The notes: generated by a model from the sequence alone, not told the origin. Counted from the stretch's first letter, positions 43,070-55,200 are shown. The stretch is 64,000 bases of DNA from Odobenus rosmarus divergens (GCF_000321225.1 NW_004450939.1:1859637-1923636); one strand, 5' to 3'. Made by a program: numbers and translations.

Positions 43070-43578
43070 TGTATTAGTTTCCTACACTGCCTTAACACAT
43101 GATCAGAAGCTTAGTGGCTTGAAACAACACCACTTTATTATCTTACAGTTCTATAGGCCAGAAGACAGATGTAGGACTCAAAACTTGGCTAAAATCAAAG
43201 TGTCGGCATGTTGCATTTCCTTCCGGAAGCTCTAGAGAAAAACCTTTTTCCTTGACTTTTCCAGCTTCTGAAGACAATCTGCATTCCTTGGTTTCTGGCC
43301 CATTTCTCCATCTTTAAAGACAGCAAAGTTGCATCTCTCTGAGTCTTCTTCTGTCATTACATCTCTTTCTTTGACTACATCCTGGAAATGTCCTGTTTTT
43401 AAGGACTTGTGTGGTTTGATTGGGCATACCTCAAAAACCCAAGATGATCTCTCATCCCAAGGCCTTTGACCTTAATCACATCTGCAAAGTCCCTTTGCCA
43501 AAAAAGGTAACATATCCATAGGTTACAGAGATCAGGTCTCAGACATCTTTGCAGAGTTCTGTTCTGCCTACCATGACA
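43070..43578 (-). repeat. MLT1-type MaLR LTR, antisense
   Basis: 'gtgtattagtttcctacactgccttaacacatgatcag...agcttagtggcttgaaacaacacc', 'cagcttctgaagacaatctgcattccttgg' and 'gaccttaatcacatctgcaaagtccctttgcc' are the reverse complement of an MLT1 LTR. It faces the sense LTR fragments just upstream. Confidence 0.87.
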
Positions 43579-43614
43579 CATGGTTGGAGGCAGGGACTCT
43601 AGTTTGGAAATTAA

Positions 43615-44330
43615 TACAGAATCTTGGTAAGAAATGACGACAACCCAAAGGAAGTTGTAGTGGCCAAGAAAAGAATAACTTAAAGAAACGCTAGCAAGTA
43701 GAATGATAGACCAGACTTGTACATGGAGAGTGAAGGAAAAAGGAGACATAGAAGACTTGGATATTTAATAACTAGGTGAGAGGCAGCACAATTTATTGAA
43801 ACAGGCTCTCATGATGAGAAGATGATAGAGGTAGAATATGAAAATGAGATCAGTGTTTAATAGGCTGAATTTAAGTTTTTGTGGGACATTGAATTATAAA
43901 TGGGCAGCAGATGTGTCTTCAAAAATAATCACCCTAGACATCTATTGGTCAAGAAAAGGAAACCAGAGCATGTGAGCTAATTAGAATGTCCTAGAAGACA
44001 GAAAGGTGAAAGTGACCAGCAAAAATGAGAGTCAAAGTCGTGGCGTGAGATTGTAGGTGAAGGTTGGAAAGAGACATCAGCTGGGGACAGAACTCTGGGA
44101 ATGACTCAATGTACAGGCGATAAAGAAAAGAGAAGCCAGCCAAGAGGACTGGACTGGAATAGATAAAAATATAAGAGGAGAAACAGCAGAGGGCACAGAG
44201 AGTGAAACGAGAGAAATAGATTTTCTAAGGCGGGGTCAGGGGACAATACCGCAAAGGGATCAGGTCAGATAAATGGCCAGCACACTTGACATTCAGGAAG
44301 GTTTACTTGTTTCAGTGGAGGTATCCATAG
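43615..44330 (-). repeat. L2 body, antisense, decayed
   Basis: Words in antisense L2 order: 'gacttggatatttaataactaggtgag', 'cattgaattataaatgggcagcag' and 'cacttgacattcaggaaggtttacttgtttcagtggagg'. Divergence is high; the assignment rests on order more than identity. Confidence 0.45.
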
Positions 44331-45505
44331 TGGTTGCTGGCAGGGAGGTGGGTTAGGAGAAGGGGTTTTGCTTGAGCCATAGAAGTTTATGTCTCCGCTC
44401 CTTAAAAAGTTTTGCCTAACTTTGGTAATCATAATGAAAATTAGAATTTTCGTCACAATCTTACATATGGACATACACTTTTGGTTTTTCACATTGGCAT
44501 TCAAAGTAAGTGATGGGAATGTTAACAGAAGGATAAATACATAGTAGTAGTACTCAAAAGGGAAAAATACTGAGCCTCTTTTTGGCATCCTTATTGCTAT
44601 GGCCAAGATGGGTGTTTTAAGTGTAAAAATTTAATTCAAATTTTGTATCAGTGGGAGTTGCAATTATTTTCTTACACAAAGGGGTTCCTACTTTGAAGAA
44701 ATAACTTCTAATTACATTCAGTTTAATTTGAATATAAATGGGTTCCTGGCATTAGGACCCTGCTGAATCTAACACCTGCTGTCTCAAAAGGCTAATCATT
44801 TGAAGTTGTTGCAGCTTGAAACAGTCCGTTTTCATAACTCCTGTTTCTGAAATGACCATTTTGAAGCTCTCATGTTTGAAATACTAGTTTTTCTGAAAAA
44901 TTAAAAAAAAAGATTTTTAAAGAAGAAATACTACCATCACCAACAGAATGGCAAAAAAAAAAAAAAAAGAGCACATTGAAAGATGTTGGTTTCAAAAGTA
45001 AAAAAAAAAATTCCTTGGTCTTCTGCTAAATGCCAATGAGGCGTAGCCCCTGGGCCGATGAGGAAGATAAATTAGGTTTAACATTCTCCCTAGTTACTAA
45101 GAAGGTTATTATATCTGGAAACACATTCTAGTCTCATATAAGGAAAGCATATCCTTCCTGTTAAGATAAGGTTGACGCTATGGTTTGTGAATCAACAACC
45201 CTGGCGTTGTTGGATTGAGAGCTGTTGATTCCTTCCAAAGCCTGGTTTAAGTCCCAAGAGTCACCTGATTAACAATGAGTGGTTTTGTTGAGCCATCTAA
45301 GAAGGATGGCATCAGGCCCCAGTTAGAATCTTTCTGATTCTAAAACTCTCTTTTCGTAGGAAAGGGTGGGTCTTAACATCCAGCTACAAAATAATATATG
45401 AAAGTTACTTGTTCTCAGGTTGTGAGAATTGTGACTTTACCCCTCTGAGAAGTTTTCCATTTGGTAGTAATTTTCTTCTTTTGGTATGAAATCCACGTTA
45501 TTATC
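44331..45505. other. No gene; A-rich runs
   Basis: Three A-runs at about 44904-44912, 44954-44969 and 45001-45011 may be tails of eroded retroelements, but no bodies are recognisable. Confidence 0.4.
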
Positions 45506-45509
45506 GTAT

Positions 45510-45585
45510 TTGTTATTTACATAGAATTTGTTCTGTGTCAGCCGTTGTTCCAAATGCTTTACATATATTCATTTATTTGCTCATT
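45510..45585 (-). repeat. MIR fragment, antisense
   Basis: 'tttacatagaatttgttctgtgtcagccgttgttccaaatgctttacatatattcattt' follows the antisense MIR 3' end. Confidence 0.6.
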
Positions 45586-47639
45586 ATGGAAAATGGTAGT
45601 GCACTTGGACAGAAATATGTCATGTTTCAGAGACAAGTAAATGTCCACATATAAATCACAACAGCATAATTATTATCTTTTCAGTTCATGTATAATTGCT
45701 GACTTCTTATATTGCTCTTGGAGTTAGTGGGGGATTGAGGATGATAATACAGTGAGAGGCAATGAACAAAGGTAAGAGAATAAATGGGTTAACATTAGAT
45801 TAGTTTCATTTAATTATGTTCATTAATATAAACTATTATAGCCCTAAGGACTTTTTTTTATGTTGTCAAAGAAGAAAAATGATTTTGACATTCAGTTGAC
45901 TGACAGCCATTTCTCTCTGTATTGATAATTTTAGTTGGATTTGGATGATCCTAAATGGTTCTTACCTTTGGGCAGGGCTTATCTAGCTTCTTAAATAAGG
46001 GCCGCTTCCTTACAGATTAACTTGTTCCCAAATCTGATGAATAAGAACCTTATTATCTTAAAATGCATTTAGTATTTTATCAATTAAAACAGAGTATAAC
46101 TGCTATGGCATAAGATTAACAAATTCTTCAGTCCATACAGTGTAAACCACTGATTTCTTCTTCCTTCTTTGATTGTATAATATCATCTAGACTTTTTAAA
46201 ACACATAAATGCAAACAAGAATGAGAGATACGATTAGAAGTCAGATGTAGATTCAATCCCCACCCCTTTACACTGTTTCTTTGCCAGTTGGGAATAAAAG
46301 AAGGCCACGTGAATGAGAACATGCAGAGGCTATTTATTCAGAGTTTGCCACAGCAAGGGAATCAGCCACTATCACTTGCATTTGGCAGAGACTCAAAGGC
46401 AGGTAAGGAAGTGGGAAGACTTTATAGTGGAAACATGGTAAGGCTTTAGGCACATCTGATTGAAGAAGACAGGGCAGAGAGAAGCTGGCAGTCAATGACC
46501 AAGTCATGACCGTTGTGAGCTGGTTGCTGCAGAGGCTGTGGCCCCCGTCCCTTTGTACATTCAGTCTTTTACTGGAATCTTAAGGTGGCGGCGACAAAGA
46601 CTCATTTATATCTATCAGACCCTTAGGCACAAGTCTAGGCCTCGAGGGCTTTCAGGGGTCTGTGAACATACCTTGAACTGGAAAAGAAATGTTGGATGCA
46701 AGGCATAAAGAGAAAATCTAAAGAAACAAAATAATGTTTAACGAAGTGTCCACAAAACAGAATACTCTGTCATCTTCATAATTTGAGAAGAGTTTGTGGG
46801 CTAATTTTTCTTCAATTGGCAACAGTTGCAGAGAAATAATAGTCAATTATAATTAAGTGGTGGGCTCACAGGCAAATAATTTTAAAAGCAAATTCATGAT
46901 ACTACTTGCAAAACTTTTAAAGCACATCTAATGTAGTTCACGGGGGCCTGTGATGGATTTGATAGAATGTGGGGTGAAGCCTCCCACTGCCACAGTGCCC
47001 TCTGCCTGTGGGAGGAGTCCACCAGCTCCAGCTCTTGGCCTCAGTGGGACCCTCCAATGGTGGTTCAGTTGACAATAAGGATAATGGTGAAGGTACACTT
47101 TCATGTTGCCCAGACTCATTCACTTAACTCTAGTTAAACTAAAAATTCTGCTATCATTCAAGCATCATTATAATTTAGATTGTGGAGGAGGAGACTTTTG
47201 GGATGCTTTGGATGCATCAGAGTGGCAAAGACATATTGTGCAGTAAATTAACCTCACAGAAAGATGAAAGAAAACTACCCAGCAGCACAAACTTGACTTA
47301 TGTTTATTTTTGTATTTGTGCTTTTGTCATCATTTGGTTTTCTTTTCCCCAGCCCACTGCCGTATGCTGTTGGGACTCAGCTGTAATTATCGTACCCATA
47401 GACGAAAGACGAAACACAAAGTGAAATAAAGCAAACAGAAACTTCACCACCACAGTTCCGGACCCTGCTCTACAGAAAGTGTCTGCAGTTAGCATGAGAC
47501 AGAACAAGTTATTTTACGTGGACAAAGAATATTGAAAGCGTTTCATGCAAACTTACAGGTATGGCCACAACCAACCCATGACTCAAGACATCTGACCCTG
47601 TATTGAAACCCATAGAGATTTAAAAAAAAATTCTACTTA
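45586..47639. other. No gene or confident repeat
   Basis: 46320-46680 is a moderately GC-rich stretch that reads like an old LTR but is not assignable. A CACGTG E-box lies at about 46305-46310. Short frames at 46928-47123 and 47182-47424 have no domain. A ttttcttttccccag acceptor-like string near 47340-47354 has no matching exon evidence. Confidence 0.35.
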
Positions 47640-48030
47640 CCACAGCTGTACATTAGAAATAGCTGGGGTACTTAAAATAAATTCAACCCCCAGCTCTAGG
47701 GTGATCAAATAAATCAGAAATTTTTTTTAAAGATTTGATTTATTTATTAGACAGAGAGAGAGAGCATGCACTAGTGAGGGATGAGCAGAGGGAGAGGGAG
47801 ACGCAGACTCCCTGCTGAGCAGGGAGCCCGATGTGAGGCTCAATCCTGGGACTCCAGGATCATGACCTGAGCGGAACTGACTGAGCCACCTAGGCACCCC
47901 TAAATCAGAAATTCTGAGGGTAGGACTCAGACATTGGTATTTTTGCACCACTGTTTTCCACCTCACCTCTGCTCAGATGGTAAGTGATTCTAACTTAGAG
48001 TCAGACTGAAAGCCACTGAATCAGGCTCTA
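47640..48030 (+). repeat. MER5-type relic split by SINEC
   Basis: 'gctgtacattagaaatagctggggtacttaaaataaattcaacccccagctctagg' before the SINE and 'taaatcagaaattctgagggtaggactcagacattggtatttttgcacc' after it follow MER5A. The portion beyond about 47960 is uncertain. Confidence 0.65.
47723..47900 (-). mobile_element. SINEC, antisense, nested in MER5
   Basis: 'ttttttaaagatttgatttatttattagacagagagag...gagcagggagcccgatgtgaggctcaatcc...actgagccacctaggcacccc'. Perfect 13-bp TSD taaatcagaaatt at 47710-47722 and 47901-47913. Confidence 0.96.
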
Positions 48031-48034
48031 TGTC

Positions 48035-48680
48035 TGAGATCACCACCTAGCTGTGTGTATTATCCATGTGTCTTCTCATTTGGGATAGTTTTGTTGATGA
48101 GTAATAAAATTAGTAGCCATTCTCTTGTGGAATAGTTATTAAATATAAACTATCCAGTTGATTTCCAAACTAAGCAACTCAGAGCTGCAGAAGTTAAGCA
48201 CTACGAAGTGAAATTTCAGAGCCTTTTTTTTTTCTTTTTCTCTTCTATATTGTTACAAGAGACTCCTAGTAGTTGAATTTAATTATTCTGACTGAAGAGA
48301 TAAATTGGTCGAGCAGAAGAAATTCTTTCATATTTTCAGTAAAGTGATCGATGTGGTGTTTTCGCAGATCTACTCTGCTCAAAGTAAGCCAGTAAGGTTA
48401 CTTAGCAAATAGATTAGTAGGTGGTAATTTACAACTATGCAAAGATCCAATTTGGAAGCCAATTATCAGGAATTCCATTTTTCTTAAGTTTTGATGACAA
48501 ATAATAATGCATGTTTAATGTTCCACTTTTCACTTACTTATTTCATATCCAGAGAAACTTTACCAAAATTTGTTGTCTGATAAACAGAGAGTGATTGTAT
48601 TAAACTTTGGCTAAATACTGTCAGTGACTGTTACAAAGAAAGGAAAGCCCCACCTTAAAGAAAATTGTAAAGCAAAACTT
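48035..48680. other. No gene or confident repeat
   Basis: Unique-looking AT-rich sequence. Confidence 0.4.
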
Positions 48681-48684
48681 TATG

Positions 48685-49650
48685 CTACCTCCCTAAAGAA
48701 GATATACAGAGGGCAAATAAGCATATGAACATTTTCCACCTCATATGTCATCAGGGAGATACAAATTAAAGCAACAAAGAGTTGCAGGTACACACCTATT
48801 AGAATGGCCAATGTCTAAAACACTGTCAACACCAAATATTGGTGAGAATGTGAGCAGTAGGAACTGGCAAACATTGCTGCTGGGAATGCAAAACAGTGCA
48901 GCCACTTTGAAAGGAAGTTTGATGATTTCTCACAAAACGAAACACTCTTACCATACGACCTAACAATTGTGCTCCTTTATATTGACCCAAAGGAGTTGAA
49001 AACTTATGTCCATACAAAAACCTGCAGAAGCATATTTATAGCACCTTTATTCATAATTACCAATGCTTGGAAGCCACCAAGATGTCCTTCAGTGGGTGAA
49101 GGATTAAGGACACTGGTACATCTAGATAATGGAATATTATGCAGTGTAAGCCATGCAAATATATGGAGTAATCTTATAGGCATATTATTAAGGGAAAGAA
49201 GCCAATCTGAAAAGGCTACAGACCATATGATTACAACTATATGACATTCTGGAAAAGGCAAAACTATGGAGATGATAAATAGGTCAGTGGTTGCTAGGGA
49301 TGGAGGAGGGAAGGGATGAACAGGCAGAGCACAGGGGATTTTTAGAGCAGTGAAAATATTCTGTAGGATATTATAATGATGGATATATGTCATTGTACAC
49401 TTGTCCAAAGCCATAGAATGTACACCACCACAATGAACCTTAAGGTAAACTGTGGATGTTGGGTGATTATAATATGTTGAGGTAGGCTCATTGTTGATAA
49501 CAAATGTGCCATTATGGTGAAAGATATTGATAATGGAGGAATCTCTGCATGCATAGGGACAGGGAATATATGGGAAATCTGTACTTTTCTCTCAAGTTTC
49601 AAGTGAGTCTAAGACTTCTCTAAAAAAATAAAGCCTTAAAAAAACTTATG
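48685..49650 (+). repeat. Old L1 ORF2 end and 3' UTR, sense
   Basis: 'cataaacattttccacctcat'-type ORF2 wording near 48725, then 'gctgctgggaatgcaaaacagtgcagccac', 'gcacctttattcataattaccaatgcttgg', and the 3' UTR 'gttgctagggatggaggagggaagggatgaacaggcagagcac' and 'gatgttgggtgattataatatgttgaggtagg'. Ends in an A-rich tail at about 49620-49650. Frames are broken. Confidence 0.87.
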
Positions 49651-49654
49651 CTAA

Positions 49655-50565
49655 TTGTGGAACAGACAAGAAGGCTGCTATCTTCTAGCACTTCTTCAAG
49701 TTTTTTTTTTAAATCAGAAAAGTTGAATCCATTTTAATGTACCTAAAATCTCAGCAAATGCAAACACTTTTACTAGTTTGAAAAATGGGCTTATTCCACT
49801 GTTGGCTGTAACATTGTTAGCAGCAAATGAAAAAGATTAGACCTTAAAATGCAGGGATAAAGCCTTCTTTTAAATTATTTCTTGTGCAATTCTACCTCCT
49901 ATCTCTGAGATTACAATTTAAAGCAATGAAAGAATGTATCTAATTTGTAAAAGTTCAATTCACATATACTTGCTTAGGAGCATGCAAGTTCACTGAAAGT
50001 GAAGTATGCCTATAGACCTGGGCTAAAATCTTGTGCTTGCTAAAGCTGAAAGGGGCTATCTGCTTTTTAGGATAGAAAAGAAACTTATAGGCAAGAAATT
50101 TTTTCCACTTGGACAATGCACACTTTTCCCCCCTTTTTTTCTTTTATCACCTGAGGGGCCTTGACATCATCAAGGTATGTATTTGATCAAAACCTCTACT
50201 ATGAGAGCCTTTGTTCTAAGCTAAAGTACTTTTTTCCTTCTTTCTCTCTCTTTTTTTTTTTTTTTAAAGAAAATGTCCGAAGAGTCTGTATCTCAAAGTA
50301 AAAAATAAAGTTGCTAAACTATTTCAGGTTACATGTCAGCTTGGGCTATGAACTAAAAATAAAATAATGATGGGTATCATGACTTCTCTGAAAGAATAAA
50401 GATGAAAACTGAAAGCAGAATGAAAACTGGGTGAGCATTAATGTCATAAAAGGGACATAAAGAATTGAGTAGGCCTGAAACACAGAAGGCAAGTGCTTTG
50501 CAATCTTAACAAAAGCAGTTGAGTTGCAAGAAGGGTCTGCTGAATGGGATGGGGTTATACACTGA
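49655..50565. other. No gene or confident repeat
   Basis: Includes a long T-run at about 50250-50266. Otherwise unique-looking. Confidence 0.4.
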
Positions 50566-50569
50566 ACCC

Positions 50570-50740
50570 GACTCTCATAGACAGGACTGGCTATATAATT
50601 TACAGGGTCCACTGCAAAATGAAAATGTGGGTCCTCATGTTGAAACATTATTACAATTCTAAGCTGGTGACAGGAGAGCATAAAACTAAGTGCAAAGGTG
50701 TTTTTTGTGTGGGTCACAGGTTACAGGTTGGTGAAGCCAA
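50570..50740. repeat. Unclassified old dispersed repeat
   Basis: 'actggctatataatttacagggtccactgcaaaatgaaaatgtgggtcctc...gacaggagagcataaaactaagtgc' is wording I recognise as a recurrent mammalian repeat, possibly a DNA transposon. I cannot name the family. Confidence 0.4.
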
Positions 50741-50924
50741 CTCTGCTCACCAAAGGGCTATGCATAAAGAGTTTTGGTTGAATTGGAGAGTTTTGGTTGC
50801 AGAATAAGAAAAATTATTGGGGAACAAATATCTAATTTTGGTGACCTTTGAATCTTGAGGGTTTTTGCAGAGTAGGTTTATAACAATCTATCTCCTAGGT
50901 TGTAGATACTATCGAGAGTTCGGT

Positions 50925-51070
50925 GGTGTAAGGCAAGGACAGAAAGTAGGGTTTAGGTGGATGAAGCTGAGGTTAATGGGACTGTGGGATGGATTGCAGT
51001 GGATGAAAGACTGAAGACAGAATAGATAAAAAGGCTATTTCAATCGTCAAGGAATAAGGTGAGAAAGATT
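50925..51070 (-). repeat. L2, antisense
   Basis: 'gaagactgaagacagaatag...aaggctatttcaatcgtcaaggaataaggtgag' corresponds to the antisense L2 segment also seen at 31150-31377. Confidence 0.5.
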
Positions 51071-51089
51071 TGAACCTGTACCCCGTCAG

Positions 51090-51815
51090 AGAAAACAAAA
51101 GTTATACATATGATTTGGAGGAACTGGGACTGTCCTAGATTGCTGTTGAGAACATAAAGTGACACAGCTGCATTTCCACGATATTAAACACTAAGTTACC
51201 ACATGACTCAACAAGTCCCCTCCTAGGAGTAGGCCCAAGAGGAATGAAACATCTGTTTATACCAAATCCTGTATACGAATGTTCGTAGCAGCATTATTCA
51301 TAATAGCCAGAAAGTGGCAACAACCCAAATGTCCATCAACCGTTGAATGACAATGCAAAATGCGGTATATCCATACAATGGCATATCATTCAGTACAAAA
51401 AGAAGGGAAGTGCTCATGCTGATGTGCCAGATGAACTTTGGAAACATTCTAAGTGACAGAAACCAGACACAAAAGGCCATGATCCCATTTGTATGAAATG
51501 TCCAGAAGAAGCAAACACATAGGGACAGAAAGTAAATTAGTGTTTGCCAGGAGCTACGAGGAGCCAGGAATGCGGAGTGACCACCAATGGATATGGGGTT
51601 TCTATTTGTGGTGATCTAATTGTGTGAAGTGAGATAGTGGTGAATAAACCGAATTGTTGACTTTAAAGGGTGACTTCTGTAGTATGTGAATCATATCTCA
51701 ATAAAGCTGTTATTAAAAAAAAGTAACACGTAAGTAAAAAATGACCAAATTGTACACTTTAAAAATGTATAATGTATCACACATCCATTATACCTCAACA
51801 AAACTGCTAAAGAAA
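51090..51815 (+). repeat. Old L1 3' end, sense, with repeated terminus
   Basis: 'agttaccacatgactcaacaagtcccctcctaggag', 'gcagcattattcataatagccagaaagtggcaacaaccc' and 'gtatgtgaatcatatctcaataaagctgtt' define the L1 to about 51717. A second short copy of the terminal words ('ccaaattgtacactttaaaaatg...ttatacctcaacaaaactgct') follows at 51745-51810. Confidence 0.87.
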
Positions 51816-52119
51816 AACCTTAAAAAGATAATGCCTATACAGATGAAAAATGAAAAAATTAAATTTTGAAATACAAAATATTTTTAACTATTTATAAATA
51901 TGAACATTTCTATATGGATTTTGAGAGAATTTAGAATGATACAAAATTGAGATTAATACCTAAAAGATTCTCTTTTTTTCCACTATATACTTGTTTTATT
52001 TGATAATGTGAAATCCTGAGTGGGTTCTGGTCTAGGTAATAAGGAATAAACTTGACATAGGTTGCTATGTGAACAGAGGAAAAAGTCACTATTAGCAGAT
52101 TTAGGAGAAGTTCTTTTAA
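51816..52119. other. AT-rich, nothing recognised
   Basis: No repeat wording or frame of note. Confidence 0.4.
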
Positions 52120-52530
52120 AATTGTAGATTATTTAGGGCCAGAAGCTTATCTCTCTTGTTCATTGCTGAATCTTCAGTAACTACCACAAGGGTAGGCCAA
52201 CAGTGGCCCATTGGGTCAAATCCAGTCCACCACTACTTTTTCTATGGCCCATGACAAAACATCAAAAGAAAAATAATAATTCATGATACTTTAAAATTAT
52301 ATGAAATATAAATAAAAATTTCAGCATCCGGAAGTACAACGATGTTCACGTTGTAGCTTCTGGGATACAGCGGCAGACTTGAGTAGTCATGATAGAGACA
52401 TAGAGCCTGCAAAGCCAGAAATATTTATTATCTGGATTTTATAGGAAAAGTTTGTTGGTCCCTGATCTAGAAGAAAGTCAGCATGTAGTAGATATTCAAA
52501 GATTATTTGTTGAATAAAGGGCTGAAAGGA
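52120..52530 (+). repeat. L2 3' end, sense, split by hAT-like element
   Basis: 'cttgttcattgctgaatcttcagtaactaccac' resumes at about 52476 with 'aagtcagcatgtagtagatattcaaagattatttgttgaataaa'. The two parts are adjacent in L2. Confidence 0.7.
52185..52475 (+). mobile_element. hAT-type non-autonomous DNA transposon nested in L2
   Basis: The left end 'gggtaggccaacagtggcccattgggtcaaatccagtcc' and right end 'aaaagtttgttggtccctgatct' are the decayed inverted ends of an element beginning CAGGGGTCGGCAAACT. The interior 'gcggcagacttgagtagtcatgatagagacatagagcctgcaaagcc' also matches. It encodes no transposase. Confidence 0.72.
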
Positions 52531-52534
52531 AAGA

Positions 52535-54539
52535 GAGATGGACTGTGGAAGGGAAATACATTCTTGTTGGTGATACAATTATCTTGAAGCTGGATTGGCA
52601 AATGTCTATCAGGTACTAGGAGAAGGAGCAATGGCACATGAAGGAAGGGGATAGGATAGAGGCATTGAGTGGGGGGTTATTTCCCTACAATGGAAGTTAC
52701 AATATCACTAAGAGAAATCACTTCAAGGAAAAAGAGTAGATAAGTGGAGAACTAGAATGTGGGGAGCACCCTATTTTATGGACTGGCAAGAGAAAGAAAA
52801 GTCAGATAGGTAGAAAAGGATCTGTTAGGTAAGGGGACAATGCTTGACAAAAATAGTCACACAGAAGGAAGATGTTTCAGGAGGGTTAGTTTTGCTTAGT
52901 GTCAATGCTGTGATTATAAAGTTGTTGGTGACCTGGAGAATACAGTTGTATTACAGAGGAGAAGGCAGCCTTGGACGCTTGGTTGAAAATGGCTGCCACA
53001 TGGTTTTACTAAACATTATATTGGCTAAAGGGTTTAGAAAAACCCTTTTCAAATAGTTATTATATAGGAAGCTCTGAAAAGGAAATCATGCTGTGTTCAA
53101 TCTCTAAAGATATTTTGATCACCCAAGCACAAAGGCACACAGGATAGTGATGCGTCGTTAAAAATAAATTGTTAAATTAATTCCTTCATAACTCAGGCCA
53201 AGAAATCCAACCCGAAGCACTTAACCACATGCTTCTTTTGAGCTCAGAGTGTCAGAATAAATGTATACGCTTTATGCGTCCTTACAAGGAGAAAGATAAA
53301 TATTTTAATTTAAACAACAGACATTTTCGCCATTTAATCTTTGCTATTATTTTATCATTTACAATAAATGGTTCAATAAAAATAAAATATGATTTTTGTC
53401 ATCATGCTGTGGTTTTCTTCTGATTTCAGTAAGCATTGTGTTGCATACAAGTTATTTAGCTTTCCCCTAAGGCCTATTGGCACTAGGTAGAGATCTTGAT
53501 TGATAACTGTTTATATGCAGCACTAAACCTTCTTGTGTTTTGCTTATTTCTAGTAAATGAAAGCAAGTCCCTCTAGACCTTGAGGCAAAATTTAAATCAG
53601 TATTTTACCTCATGCTGTACCATCTTGCCTCTCAACTGATCTCATCCTGACACAGCAAATGCTCTTTTTCTATAGCAGCCAAAGTGATCAGGCAAGTTTA
53701 ATTGCTTCAAGTAATGCAATTGAATTTATACTTTTATTGGCTAATTTCCAGTTCTAACAAAGCCTGGTACTCAGAGCACTTGCTGTATACCCAGCCACTT
53801 TCACCCAAGTACTTACATCTGCTGCTTTAGTTTTGTTCTTTAAAGTATGCAAGTATCAGCATGTTCTGTTACAGGGCCAACAAAGAAAACATATAAAAAT
53901 GAACCCTCTTTAAAGGCTCTTTCATTTGTTTTGGTTACATTCTATCTTAGCTTTTTCATTTCAGACCCATTAGGGGCAGTAGAATACAACTCAAAAGACT
54001 GGATTATAAATACAGTGTATCTTTCTCATAAAACTGCTTAGTTCAACAATAATTTGTCTGAAAGATGAATATTTTAGAAGTGTTTCAATAGAAATCGATA
54101 AATGCCTCAAATATAATAAATGTAGGAAAGAAAATAGTATTTATCAAAAAGAATGCTTATAAAACAGAAGATAAAGAATTTACATTGGTTTATTACTAAT
54201 GTAAGATAACCTGTTTTTAATACTAATAGTGTTGAATTTCATTTTCATTTTATCCATTGTTCCCTGTTTTGAGCTACATCGAGCTCCCACTGTTAGTTTG
54301 GTGGAGATATTATTATTTGATTTCTATGTACTTGACTGAGTCAAGTATTTGACTAAATTGTAGCCTCTGAAGGTCTTCAAGACTGGATCTGAACTAGCTT
54401 CTGAGAGATAAATTCAGAGTCCTCAGGAACATGCAGCCTGATAAGAGTATCTGTGTATACTTGGCACCTTGGCTCATACCAGATAGTTTATGCTAATGTG
54501 ATTTACCGGGAATGCCTGGTTTTCTTTTTTTTGGGTCAT
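52535..54539. other. Low-repeat AT-rich tract
   Basis: About 2 kb without a recognised repeat. The 53060-53460 part has clustered TAAT/ATTTA-type motifs and resembles regulatory non-coding DNA in composition only. Short frames lack domains. Confidence 0.35.
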
Positions 54540-54557
54540 AGACTGTGCTGTATAAGT

Positions 54558-54576
54558 TTGGCCTCTGGGGGCGCTA
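54558..54576 (+). promoter_or_regulatory. Weak candidate CTCF motif
   Basis: TTGGCCTCTGGGGGCGCTA keeps the G-rich half of the CTCF core perfectly but mismatches several positions in the CCASYA half. Confidence 0.25.
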
Positions 54577-54820
54577 GAGACTGACTAGCTAAGGTCAGTA
54601 ATGCAGGGGTTCCAGATCTCAGTGGCTGAGCCCCAGTGAAAACCCTGAACACCAAGGCTTTATGAGCTTCTCTGGTTGGCAAGGCTTTGAACGTCTTGTC
54701 ACACATGGTACTGAAATTAAGTTTTGTTCCTGTGACTCCGCTGAGAGATGACAACAAGAAGCTTGGATCTGGCTTCTCCTGGACTTCACCTCATGTGCCT
54801 TCTAATTTTGCTGATTTTAT

Positions 54821-55020
54821 TTTATTATTTATTTATTTTAGATTTTATTTATTTATTTGAGAGAGAGGGAGAGAGATCACACAGATCACACAGAGGAAGA
54901 GGGAGAAGCAGATTTGTTGCTGAGCAGCAAGCCCTGATGTGGGTCTTGATCCCAGGACCCCCGAGATCATGACCTGAGCTGAAGGCAGATGCTTAACCGA
55001 CTGAGCCTCCCAGGGGCACC
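54821..55020 (-). mobile_element. SINEC, antisense, nested in LTR
   Basis: T/A-rich start, 'agattttatttatttatttgagagagag', a local duplication 'gatcacacagatcacacag', 'gatgtgggtcttgatccc' and 'cgactgagcctcccaggggcacc'. TSD about 15 bp: ttttgctgattttat (54806-54820) and gtttgctggttttaa (from about 55022). Confidence 0.94.
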
Positions 55021-55200
55021 AGTTTGCTGGTTTTAATCTGCATCCTTTTATGCAGTAGACTTTAATCTTGAGTGAAATAGCTTTTCTGAGTTCTGTGAAT
55101 CTTAGCCTGTCATCAAACCTGAGGGTGGTCTTGGGGTCTTGGGATCTCCACCACAAGCAGAAATTGAGATATGTGAGAAATTGCGACTCCAAGTAGTTAA

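Larger units (their letters stand above)
54540..55200 (+). repeat. ERVL-like LTR, sense, split by SINEC
   Basis: 'agaagcttggatctggcttctcctggacttcacctcatgtgcc' and, after the SINE, 'tttgctggttttaatctgcatccttttatgcagtagactttaatcttgagtgaaatagcttttctgagttctgtgaatc...aaacctgagggtggtcttgggg' are LTR 3' wording. The left boundary and the exact family (MLT2/LTR16-like) are unresolved. Solo; no coding part. Confidence 0.6.

Noticed and set aside
8017..43578. MaLR/ERVL-type LTRs as evidence of a retroviral provirus
   Set aside because: All are solo LTRs or fragments; no gag, pol or env-like sequence was seen between them.
47338..47355. Polypyrimidine tract ending in ccccag
   Set aside because: Good acceptor-like string but no donor, frame or composition evidence downstream.
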